From Gammaproteobacteria bacterium (GTDB lineage: Bacteria > Pseudomonadota > Gammaproteobacteria > Burkholderiales > Gallionellaceae), in assembly GCA_018819205.1 (NCBI GenBank), contig JAHJQE010000071.1, positions 29,901-93,900 of the forward strand: a stretch of 64,000 bases of DNA, in the 5' to 3' direction. The translations under genes were made by a program, and so were the position numbers. Shown one piece after another: positions 53,759-64,000 of the stretch (positions within the stretch are counted from its first letter, which is position 1; each line of letters starts with the position of its first letter). The notes under the pieces are model-generated. The model saw only the letters and a list, made by a program, of their open reading frames with translations, had not been told where the DNA came from and ran no database searches.

Positions 53759-54384
53759 GCAGCCAACCCTTGCAGGCGAGCAATATGGAGCAGTTGCTGG
53801 AAGGCATCTGGAAACAGAATCCTGTGTTCGTGATGGCGCTCGGCATGTGCCCCGCGCTGGCGGTGACCGTGTCGGCGTTCAACGCGTTGGGCATGGGGCT
53901 GGCCACCACCTTCGTGCTGATCTGCTCCTGCACGCTGATCTCCATGCTGCGCCGCTTCATCCCCAGGGAAGTGCGCATCGCCACCTACATCGTGATCATC
54001 GCTACCTTTGTGACGCTGGTCGACTACATCATCCAGGCGGTCAGCCTCGCGCTGTATGAAGCGCTGGGTGCCTTCATCCAGCTGATCGTGGTGAACTGCA
54101 TCATCCTCGGCCGCGCCGAGGCGCATGCTGCCAAGAACCCGCCGCTGTCGGCGATGGTGAACGCGCTGGGCATGGGCATCGGCTTCACCATCGGCCTGTT
54201 CGCGCTGGGCAGCGTGCGCGAGATACTCGGTGCGGGCAAACTGTTCGGCCTCTCGCTGTTCGGTGAACACTTCCAGCCCTGGGTGGTGATGGTGCTGCCG
54301 CCGGGCGGTTTCTTCGTGCTCGGCCTGTGGCTGCTGTTCTTCGCCTGGCTGGCCAAACGCAAGGAGGCTCAACATGGAGCATGA
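53755..54384 (+). CDS. rnfE: Rnf complex membrane subunit E
   Basis: RnfE is one of two homologous six-helix membrane subunits of the NqrD/RnfE family. MALGMCPALAVTVSAFNALG carries Cys32, and IVVNCIILGRAEAHAAKNPP the second conserved Cys; in Nqr/Rnf these Cys, together with those of RnfA, hold an iron centre in the membrane. Length is 209 residues. It overlaps rnfA by 11 bases. Confidence 0.94.
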   Translation: MSSQPLQASNMEQLLEGIWKQNPVFVMALGMCPALAVTVSAFNALGMGLATTFVLICSCTLISMLRRFIPREVRIATYIVIIATFVTLVDYIIQAVSLALYEALGAFIQLIVVNCIILGRAEAHAAKNPPLSAMVNALGMGIGFTIGLFALGSVREILGAGKLFGLSLFGEHFQPWVVMVLPPGGFFVLGLWLLFFAWLAKRKEAQHGA

Positions 54385-54961
54385 GACCTTAGGCCAGATC
54401 TTCATCATCACGGTCCTGTCCAGCAACTTCGTGCTGGCGATGTTCCTCGGGCTGTGTCCTTTCCTCGGCGTGTCCGGCAAGCTGGAAACCGCCGTGCCGA
54501 TGGGTATCGCCACCAGCTTCGTGATGCTGGTCGCCTCGCTGTGCAGCTATGCGCTGAACGAACTGCTGACCCGGTTCGACCTGGAATTCCTGCGCCTGAT
54601 CGCCTACATCGCAGTGATCGCTTCGGCCGTGCAGCTGGTGGAGATGGTGATGAAGAAATTCTCGCCCGCGCTGTTCCGCGCGCTGGGTATCTATCTGCCG
54701 CTGATCACCACCAACTGTGCGGTGCTGGGCGTGGCGCTGTTCCAGACCGCGCGCGGCTACGACTTCGGCCAGTCGGTCGCCTTCAGTCTGGGCGGCGGAG
54801 TCGGTTTCTCGCTGGCGCTGATATTGATGGCCGGCGTGCGCGAGCGGCTGAACCTGTCCAATCTGCCCGGCGTGATGCACGGCACGGCTTTATCGCTGAT
54901 GCTGGCCGGGCTGTTGTCGCTGGCCTTCATGGGCTTCGGCGGTATCGGGGTGGCGCGATGA
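54374..54961 (+). CDS. rnfA: Rnf complex membrane subunit A
   Basis: RnfA is the partner of RnfE. AMFLGLCPFLGVSGKLETAV carries Cys28 and LITTNCAVLGVALFQTARGY (about Cys113) the second metal-binding Cys. SVAFSLGGGVGFSLALILMA and VREIL/VRERLNLSN-type segments fit NqrE/RnfA. Here rnfA is last, giving the gene order B-(oxidoreductase)-C-D-G-E-A. It ends in an ATGA shared with the next small gene. Confidence 0.94.
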   Translation: MEHETLGQIFIITVLSSNFVLAMFLGLCPFLGVSGKLETAVPMGIATSFVMLVASLCSYALNELLTRFDLEFLRLIAYIAVIASAVQLVEMVMKKFSPALFRALGIYLPLITTNCAVLGVALFQTARGYDFGQSVAFSLGGGVGFSLALILMAGVRERLNLSNLPGVMHGTALSLMLAGLLSLAFMGFGGIGVAR

Positions 54962-55143
54962 AATATCTCATCACACTGCTGCTGATGCCGACTCTGGTTC
55001 TGCTCTGGGTCGCGGTACAGACTGCGGCCCGGCGGTTCGCCGCGCGCCATCCGGAGTTCGGCCCGGCGCGTGAAGAGGGAGAAGAAAGTTGTGGCGGATG
55101 CAGCAGCAGCTGTGCCGGCCATTGTGAGCGTAGCGCGCACTGA
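54958..55143 (+). CDS. Small Cys-rich membrane protein after rnfA, NqrM-like
   Basis: The 61-residue product has an N-terminal membrane helix (YLITLLLMPTLVLLWVAVQT), a basic stretch (AARRFAARHPEF) and a Cys-rich tail (ESCGGCSSSCAGHC with five Cys). This plan resembles NqrM, the small membrane protein that delivers iron to NqrD/NqrE, the homologues of RnfE/RnfA. Sequence identity is too low to be sure of common descent, but the position, coupled to rnfA by an ATGA overlap, supports a role in maturing the RnfA/RnfE iron centre. It is not a known Rnf subunit. Confidence 0.65.
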   Translation: MKYLITLLLMPTLVLLWVAVQTAARRFAARHPEFGPAREEGEESCGGCSSSCAGHCERSAH

Positions 55144-55157
55144 TTGAAAAAACTTAT

Positions 55158-55242
55158 GTCCACGAAAAACACTAAATACACGAACGAGAAACCCACCTTC
55201 CGGTTTGCGTTTTCTTTCGTGTATTTCGTGTCTTTCGTGGAC
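55158..55242. repeat. Long imperfect inverted repeat between the rnf operon and ppsA
   Basis: gtccacgaaaaacactaaat (from 55158) is mirrored by ttcgtgtatttcgtgtctttcgtggac ending at 55242, so about 28 bases on each side can pair with few mismatches around a 25-base loop. It may act as a terminator or RNA-processing site between rnfA-small protein and ppsA, or be a dispersed repeat. Confidence 0.6.
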
Positions 55243-55279
55243 CAAATGAATTTTCAGATTTTTAACGAGGGAGAACACC

Positions 55280-57643
<2,364 letters not shown>

Positions 57644-57665
57644 TTCGTCCACCCCGTTAGCCCGT

Positions 57666-57697
57666 CCCTCCGCTTCTCTACTCTCCTCGGCGGAGGG
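57666..57697 (+). terminator. Hairpin after ppsA
   Basis: CCCTCCGC (57666-57673) and GCGGAGGG (57690-57697) pair exactly with a 16-base loop. A short T-rich stretch (ccttttct) follows about 10 bases downstream instead of directly, so this may be a weak or factor-assisted terminator. The rest of the gap 57644-57841 has no other signal apart from the ribosome binding site of the next gene. Confidence 0.45.
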
Positions 57698-57841
57698 CGA
57701 CGTGCACCTTTTCTAGCGCGCCATATCGATCGACGTCTTGAAAAATATATAGGCCTTCGAAGCGCTTGACCCGATTTCCACTATGACAGTATGGTCGGCC
57801 CCCTCTGAATTATTAACTAATCATTAATAGGGAGTTTTACC

Positions 57842-59464
57842 GTGCCGCCAATTTCAGCCCATCGCCTCGCCTCTACAAGAAACGCTGCGCTTCTCCTGCT
57901 CGTCACAAGCCTAACCTTGGGATGTGGTGGCGGAAGTAGCAATAGCAGCAATCCGACGACGGCTGCTGTAGTCACATATCCTTCTTCCGGCATCTATGCC
58001 TGGGCGATGCCAGCTACCGGCTCACTGTCGGCACCTACCATGGGCATCACGTTTATTCATCCCAGCGATACCTCGATCAGATATGCAATCGAGCCAGCAA
58101 CTGCGGCCATCTCAGACACCAAAGTCGTCAATTCCGGGACGGTTTCGGTCGCCAACCAGACCGTCAGCAATATTCAGCCGGACTCATTGCTCTATATCGT
58201 AGGCGGAGCAGTCAAAAGAGTTCCCCTCAATGCCAATGGTGCTGCACCTGCAAGCCGGGTCAAAACAACCGGCAACATCAATGCATGCCAATTTCAGATT
58301 GATGCCAACAGTTATTCCAATCCCGATCTGTCCAGTTTCATGGTTACAACTAAGGGCACAGATGGTCAGTGCGGAACTGTTGACGATGGACAGGCCATTA
58401 TTGATTTAAGCGCTTCCGGGGGAATATCTGGGACCGCATGGGCGTATGGAACAGCCCTTGGGATTCTTCATGAGGGCACCTCCCTTACACCTCAAGGCTG
58501 GGTAAGCGGAACGAGTGTGTTTTGGAGAGCTCCCACCTCACAGGTTCAATATGTGATGAGAACAAACGCTATGCAGCCGATCACAAAAGTCGTAGCCGGA
58601 AATTACATAGCCATAGTAGCGGAATACAGCAACAAGCTGACCATGTGGAAAGTCACAGGGACTCAGACTGTCACCGAAACCGTGCTCGACCCAGTAATCA
58701 CTGCCGGCACCGGCTGGGAATCCATCGGCTACGATGCCACCAGCTTCTACTTGTATCGGAATTCCGTCCCATTGGCTTCATGCACTACCGCCTCAACCTG
58801 GTCAGTCATCAAGGTCAACATCGCCTCGCCTGCTGCGGCACAAGTATCAACCGGGGCAGGTTGTATCGCTTCGGCAAGTATGGGAACAAATTTGCTGTAC
58901 GTTAGCGTACTTGGGGCAACTGCGAATAACTTGCTTGGCTTGAACAAAGCCACGGGAGCCACGCAGATCGTCCAAGCCGCCAATACGACCGATCTGATTT
59001 CAGTTTTGACTTCGGCTAGTGGCATACACGAAATGTGGCTGGCTCTGAATCTGAGCACCAACCCTTCTTATGCGATCAAGATGATCGATGAAACCGGAGC
59101 AACCCTGAAGCTCGTTGCGCCCGGTGTCCCCATGGCCGTGCAAGACCCTGCTTCAATCGATATGAATCTCAGCGAAAATCGCAATCATTTCATTTATTCC
59201 AATGGATATACCACTAGCCTGGCGTTCGGCAACTCGACCATTGAAGCTTATGACGCCGCACAGCAAACGACGACTGCACTCGGCTCGATCACCGGCTTCG
59301 GCTCAACGCCGGCATTTGTTAACGTAATCAATGCTTCGACAGACTTTACCGGTGGTATAGCTATTCCATACAGCTCTGGGGTGCTCAATGAACCATTCAC
59401 CAAGGTTTTCTCTGTAAATACGACTACTGCCAACAGCTTGGTTTCTACAACTACTGCCAAGTAA
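57842..59464 (+). CDS. Putative lipoprotein of unknown function
   Basis: The product begins with a lipoprotein signal (NAALLLLVTSLTLGCGGGSS), with a lipobox ending in Cys about residue 28 and a Gly/Ser/Asn-rich linker. The remaining 510 residues are rich in Ser, Thr and Asn with alternating hydrophobic residues, suggesting a beta-propeller or beta-sandwich exposed on the cell surface; VRRAPT/VFWRAPTSQVQYVMRTNA-like strands repeat loosely. No family is recognised. The start is GTG with AGGGAG 7 bases upstream. Pairs of Cys (TDGQC, SCTTASTW, GCIASAS) could form disulfides. Confidence 0.78.
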   Translation: MPPISAHRLASTRNAALLLLVTSLTLGCGGGSSNSSNPTTAAVVTYPSSGIYAWAMPATGSLSAPTMGITFIHPSDTSIRYAIEPATAAISDTKVVNSGTVSVANQTVSNIQPDSLLYIVGGAVKRVPLNANGAAPASRVKTTGNINACQFQIDANSYSNPDLSSFMVTTKGTDGQCGTVDDGQAIIDLSASGGISGTAWAYGTALGILHEGTSLTPQGWVSGTSVFWRAPTSQVQYVMRTNAMQPITKVVAGNYIAIVAEYSNKLTMWKVTGTQTVTETVLDPVITAGTGWESIGYDATSFYLYRNSVPLASCTTASTWSVIKVNIASPAAAQVSTGAGCIASASMGTNLLYVSVLGATANNLLGLNKATGATQIVQAANTTDLISVLTSASGIHEMWLALNLSTNPSYAIKMIDETGATLKLVAPGVPMAVQDPASIDMNLSENRNHFIYSNGYTTSLAFGNSTIEAYDAAQQTTTALGSITGFGSTPAFVNVINASTDFTGGIAIPYSSGVLNEPFTKVFSVNTTTANSLVSTTTAK

Positions 59465-59468
59465 TTGA

Positions 59469-59508
59469 CATAGCGCTGGCTCCCACAGAAGTACGGGCCA
59501 GCGCTATG
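59469..59508 (+). terminator. Hairpin after the lipoprotein gene
   Basis: CATAGCGCTGGC (59469-59480) and GCCAGCGCTATG (59497-59508) pair perfectly over 12 bases around a 16-base loop, starting 5 bases after the stop codon. No T-run follows directly, but the stem strength and position suggest termination or 3'-end protection. Confidence 0.55.
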
Positions 59509-59604
59509 CATCATGTACTTCCCATTCTGTAGCTTCACTTCCCCCCTTACTTCGCAGGGTCATGTGGTGCTATTACTTGTAATTTCTGTCTATTTCCAGT
59601 ACCT

Positions 59605-61592
<1,988 letters not shown>

Positions 61593-61598
61593 TTAATT

Positions 61599-62450
61599 AT
61601 GGCTGATGACAAGGACTGGACCAGAATCGAAGTAGAGGCGACCGTCGCAGATTATCTGCATATGCTCACTCTCGAACTCTCTGGTCAGTCCTACAACAAG
61701 TCAGCTCATCGCCGCGCCTTGTTGTCGAAACTTAACAATCGAACCGATGGCGCGATTGAACTTAAACACCGAAACATTAGTGCCATCTTAGGAATGCTTG
61801 GCTTCCCTTGGATAGCTGGTTACAAACCCCTTTCACATTTCCAGATTCTTTTGCGCGATGTAGTCGAAGGGCAACTCTCACTGAATCGACTGGTTGATGA
61901 AGCAGCACTCATGGCGACTACTTCGCCTGCTGTTGCTCCATTACTTGATGACTTTCGCAAAGTACTAGTTGATGCTCCAAAGTTTGTTGCTGAAGCCAAA
62001 GAACCTAGCCCGCTCCCATACTATTCTTCCGCTCCTAAGAAGCGTGATTATTTAGAGCGTGAGGCCAGAAACATCTCTCTTGGCAAAGCTGGCGAGGAAT
62101 TCATTCTGAGTTTTGAACATCACCGGCTGTATGAACTTGGACAAAAGAAACTGGCTGAGAAAGTCGAGCATGTCTCAGTAAGCAAGGGAGATGGTCTTGG
62201 TTTCGACATTCTCTCTTTTGAACCTGATGGGCGAGAACGCTACATCGAAGTAAAGACCACCACTTTTGCCAAGGAAACCCCTTTCTTTATTAGCCGTGGC
62301 GAAATCCAATTCGCGAATAATCATGATAGTCAATTTCACTTATATCGCCTTTACGACTTCAGAAAGTCTCCAAAGCTTTTCGATTTGGTCGGCTCTGTAG
62401 AGAAACACTGTGCAGTGAACCCGATCAGCTATATTTGCGAGTTCTCATAA
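61599..62450 (+). CDS. DUF3883-domain protein, nuclease-like
   Basis: The C-terminal part matches the DUF3883 family: [20 protein letters not shown], then [20 protein letters not shown] and [15 protein letters not shown], which has the Asp-x(n)-Glu-x-Lys pattern of PD-(D/E)XK nuclease folds. The first 120 residues are a helical domain ([20 protein letters not shown]) of the kind found in some restriction-like or defence proteins. The codon use is markedly richer in A+T than thiC 6 bases upstream, a sign of transfer. A defence role is a guess. Confidence 0.75.
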   Translation: MADDKDWTRIEVEATVADYLHMLTLELSGQSYNKSAHRRALLSKLNNRTDGAIELKHRNISAILGMLGFPWIAGYKPLSHFQILLRDVVEGQLSLNRLVDEAALMATTSPAVAPLLDDFRKVLVDAPKFVAEAKEPSPLPYYSSAPKKRDYLEREARNISLGKAGEEFILSFEHHRLYELGQKKLAEKVEHVSVSKGDGLGFDILSFEPDGRERYIEVKTTTFAKETPFFISRGEIQFANNHDSQFHLYRLYDFRKSPKLFDLVGSVEKHCAVNPISYICEFS

Positions 62451-62451
62451 G

Positions 62452-62712
62452 TTGGATTGCCGCCCCTCTTGCGCCGCCTGCTGCATCGCGCCCTCCATCA
62501 CCTCTCCCCTGCCCGGCATGCCGAATGGCAAGCCTGCAGGTGTACAGTGCGTGCAACTGGATGAGAGTCTGGGTTGCAAGGTGTTCGGCAAGCCTGAGCG
62601 GCCTGCTTTCTGCGGCGGCTTGCAGGCTTCGGCGGAGATGTGCGGTGATTCGCGCGAGGATGCGCTGGCTTGGCTGACACGTTTGGAGCAGGCGACCTGC
62701 CCGCGGGTATAA
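62452..62712 (+). CDS. YkgJ-family cysteine cluster protein
   Basis: The product (86 residues, TTG start directly after the previous stop) has [20 protein letters not shown] and [20 protein letters not shown], the Cys pattern of YkgJ-family zinc- or iron-binding proteins, with further Cys at CGGL and EMCGDS. The C-terminal [13 protein letters not shown] fits. The TTG start is preferred because the homologues begin with this Met-Asp/Cys-rich opening. Its function is not known. Confidence 0.8.
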   Translation: MDCRPSCAACCIAPSITSPLPGMPNGKPAGVQCVQLDESLGCKVFGKPERPAFCGGLQASAEMCGDSREDALAWLTRLEQATCPRV

Positions 62713-62721
62713 TGCCGCGCC

Positions 62722-62931
62722 ATGAATTGCCCTCCCCCTTCTTCTCAGGAGTTCACTGCTGAGTCGCCTTGCATCGGTCATTGCACCACGGTGCATGGCG
62801 ATGATGTGTGCCGTAGTTGTCTGCGCACGTTCGATGAGGTCACGCGCTGGGTGGGGATGAGTGATGATGAACGGCGTGGTGTGAATCGCCGTATCGCGTT
62901 GCTGGTTGATGATCGCGCACGGCGAACCTAG
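62722..62931 (+). CDS. DUF1289 family protein
   Basis: The 69-residue protein has SPCIGHCTTVHGDDVCRSCL followed by RTFDEVTRWVGMSDDERRGV, the complete DUF1289 signature with four Cys likely to bind a metal. Such proteins are short and of unknown function. It follows the YkgJ-like gene by 9 bases and ends the short operon, before a terminator. Confidence 0.85.
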   Translation: MNCPPPSSQEFTAESPCIGHCTTVHGDDVCRSCLRTFDEVTRWVGMSDDERRGVNRRIALLVDDRARRT

Positions 62932-62944
62932 TACGACAATTAGA

Positions 62945-62977
62945 GTTCACCCCGTTCAGGGTGAACGTATTTTTATT
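62945..62977 (+). terminator. Rho-independent terminator after the DUF1289 gene
   Basis: GTTCACCC (62945-62952), loop CGTTCA and GGGTGAAC (62959-62966) form a perfect 8-base stem, directly followed by gtatttttatt. It closes the thiC-DUF3883-YkgJ-DUF1289 run. Confidence 0.85.
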
Positions 62978-62979
62978 AA

Positions 62980-63008
62980 CTGGATTCCCGCGTTCGCGGG
63001 AATGACGG
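62980..63008. repeat. REP-like palindrome before uppP
   Basis: CTGGATTCCCGCGTTCGCGG followed by gaatgacgg is a single copy of the TTCCCGC-stem variant that also occurs at 8203-8270. It lies between the terminator and the uppP start, 7 bases before the ATG, so it may carry the uppP ribosome binding site (tgacggaag). Confidence 0.75.
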
Positions 63009-63014
63009 AAGTTT

Positions 63015-63839
63015 ATGGACATCATCCTGTTGCTGAAAGCGGCCTTGCTCGGCGTCATCGAAGGCCTGACTGAATTTTTGCCTATCTCTTCCACCGGGCA
63101 CTTGATCATCATCGGCGACCTGATCGGTTACAACGATGAGACGAGCAAGGTGTTCAAGATCGTGATTCAGTTGGCGGCGATTTTGGCCGTGTGTTGGGAT
63201 TATCGCGAGCGGTTGATGCGCACGGTGCGTGGCATCAAGACTGATCCGGTCGAGCAGCGCTTTGTGGGGTTGTTGTTCGTGGCTTTCCTGCCGGCGGCGG
63301 TGTTGGGGTTGATGTTCCACTCGACCATCAAGGCGCTGCTGTTCAATCCGATCACGGTGGCGACGGCGCTGATCGTGGGTGGCTTCATCATTCTGTACGT
63401 GGAGAAGCGCAACTATCATCCGCGTTTGAATTCTGTGGATGAGATGCGCTGGCCGGATGCACTGAAGGTGGGTTTTGCGCAGGCGCTGGCGATGATCCCC
63501 GGCACGTCACGTTCGGGGGCGACCATCATGGGCGGTCTGATCTTCGGTCTTTCGCGCAAGACGGCGGCGGAGTTCTCGTTCTTCCTTGCCATCCAGACCA
63601 TGTTCGCGGCGACGGCCTATGACCTGTACAAGAACTGGACGACGCTTCATGCTTCCGACATTCCGGTGTTCGCGGTGGGCTTCGTGTGTTCGTTCATCGC
63701 GGCGATGTGGGCGGTGAAGAGCTTCATCAAGTTCATCTCGAACCACACCTTTGTGGTGTTCGCCTGGTATCGTATTGTGTTCGGTGTGGTGGTGCTGCTT
63801 AGTGCCTATACCGGCGTGGTGAGCTGGTCGCACCCGTAA
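63015..63839 (+). CDS. uppP: Undecaprenyl-diphosphate phosphatase
   Basis: UppP (BacA) recycles undecaprenyl pyrophosphate to undecaprenyl phosphate, the carrier needed for peptidoglycan and for the Wzx/Wzy polysaccharide in this window. [20 protein letters not shown] (14-33) contains the catalytic Glu region, and [20 protein letters not shown] the second conserved motif with its Ser/Arg. It has about eight hydrophobic segments and 274 residues, the usual size. Confidence 0.96.
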   Translation: MDIILLLKAALLGVIEGLTEFLPISSTGHLIIIGDLIGYNDETSKVFKIVIQLAAILAVCWDYRERLMRTVRGIKTDPVEQRFVGLLFVAFLPAAVLGLMFHSTIKALLFNPITVATALIVGGFIILYVEKRNYHPRLNSVDEMRWPDALKVGFAQALAMIPGTSRSGATIMGGLIFGLSRKTAAEFSFFLAIQTMFAATAYDLYKNWTTLHASDIPVFAVGFVCSFIAAMWAVKSFIKFISNHTFVVFAWYRIVFGVVVLLSAYTGVVSWSHP

Positions 63840-63853
63840 AAATGCCCGCTTTG

Positions 63854-64000
63854 TGAACTGACCCCGTAAAGTTGGACAGGTAAGTCAGGCGGTTAAAGGA
63901 AAGGACTGAGTTCTGTAGTTTACGGGGCTCAGTCCTTTTAGTTTTTGCTTGATGCGATCGTGATTGTAATAGTGGATGTACTCCTTCAGACCGCTCTTTA
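63854..64000 (-). mobile_element. End of an IS3-family insertion sequence
   Basis: TGAACTGACCCCGTAAAGTT (63854-63873) is a typical IS3-family terminal inverted repeat beginning with TG. It lies 14 bases after the uppP stop, and the transposase gene runs from the right edge toward it. The other end is outside the window, so size and target duplication cannot be seen. Confidence 0.85.
63885..64000 (-). CDS. IS3-family transposase, C-terminal end only
   Basis: The last 37 residues read [20 protein letters not shown] and [17 protein letters not shown], the conserved end of the IS150-type OrfB (DDE transposase), which ends with the YxxYYNxxRIKxKLKGLSP pattern. The start lies beyond the window edge. 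Confidence 0.88.
   Translation of the reverse strand, partial: KSGLKEYIHYYNHDRIKQKLKGLSPVNYRTQSFPLTA

Overview
The window looks like a chromosomal segment of a betaproteobacterium. The family set (WaaA, AcrAB-TolC type efflux, Rnf, a very long pyruvate:ferredoxin oxidoreductase, ThiC under a TPP riboswitch, an EPS-associated MarR regulator) and the protein style fit Nitrosomonadales, perhaps the iron-oxidising Gallionellaceae (Gallionella/Sideroxydans-like). This placement is inference; no rRNA gene is present.

Region 1 (1-6.1 kb) starts with a truncated EPS-type MarR regulator, then divergent lipopolysaccharide core genes (GT9 heptosyltransferase-like, waaA), a secreted beta-barrel-like protein of unknown family, a ParD/ParE-like toxin-antitoxin locus with an extra short XRE-like ORF, and a lycopene-cyclase-domain membrane protein.

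Region 2 (6.4-35.6 kb) is a large surface polysaccharide locus, nearly all on the minus strand and often joined by 4-bp ATGA overlaps: a WecA-like initiating transferase, several glycosyltransferases, two hexapeptide acyltransferases, a secreted GH20-like hydrolase, Wzx, Wzy, a Wzz-like protein, a very large SLBB export protein, WbqC, two DegT-type aminotransferase homologues and the dTDP-rhamnose genes rfbDC / rfbB / rfbA. It also holds two sulfotransferases with APS kinase (cysC) and PAP phosphatase (cysQ), so the polymer is probably sulfated. A second toxin-antitoxin pair and an AAA/DUF4143 ATPase gene lie inside the locus.

Region 3 (35.6-43.6 kb) carries tolC, pcm, and a tetR-adaptor-RND pump operon with putative operators, followed by a FitAB-type toxin-antitoxin pair.

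Region 4 (43.6-57.6 kb) is an energy module: a divergent LysR regulator, then rnfB, a 1659-residue pyruvate:ferredoxin oxidoreductase with an extra C-terminal ferredoxin domain, rnfC-D-G-E-A, a small Cys-rich membrane protein resembling the Na+-NQR maturation factor NqrM, and phosphoenolpyruvate synthase. The order suggests that Rnf and the oxidoreductase exchange electrons and that pyruvate is passed on to PEP, which would allow acetyl-CoA carboxylation. This is the most unusual system in the window.

Region 5 (57.8-64.0 kb) has a lipoprotein of unknown function, thiC behind a TPP riboswitch, a DUF3883 protein, a YkgJ-like zinc/iron-cluster protein, a DUF1289 protein, uppP, and the end of an IS3-family element that runs off the window.

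Many intergenic gaps hold REP-like palindromes (core TGGAnnCCGGCnTnCGCCGG), often as inverted pairs that form REPIN-like composite elements.
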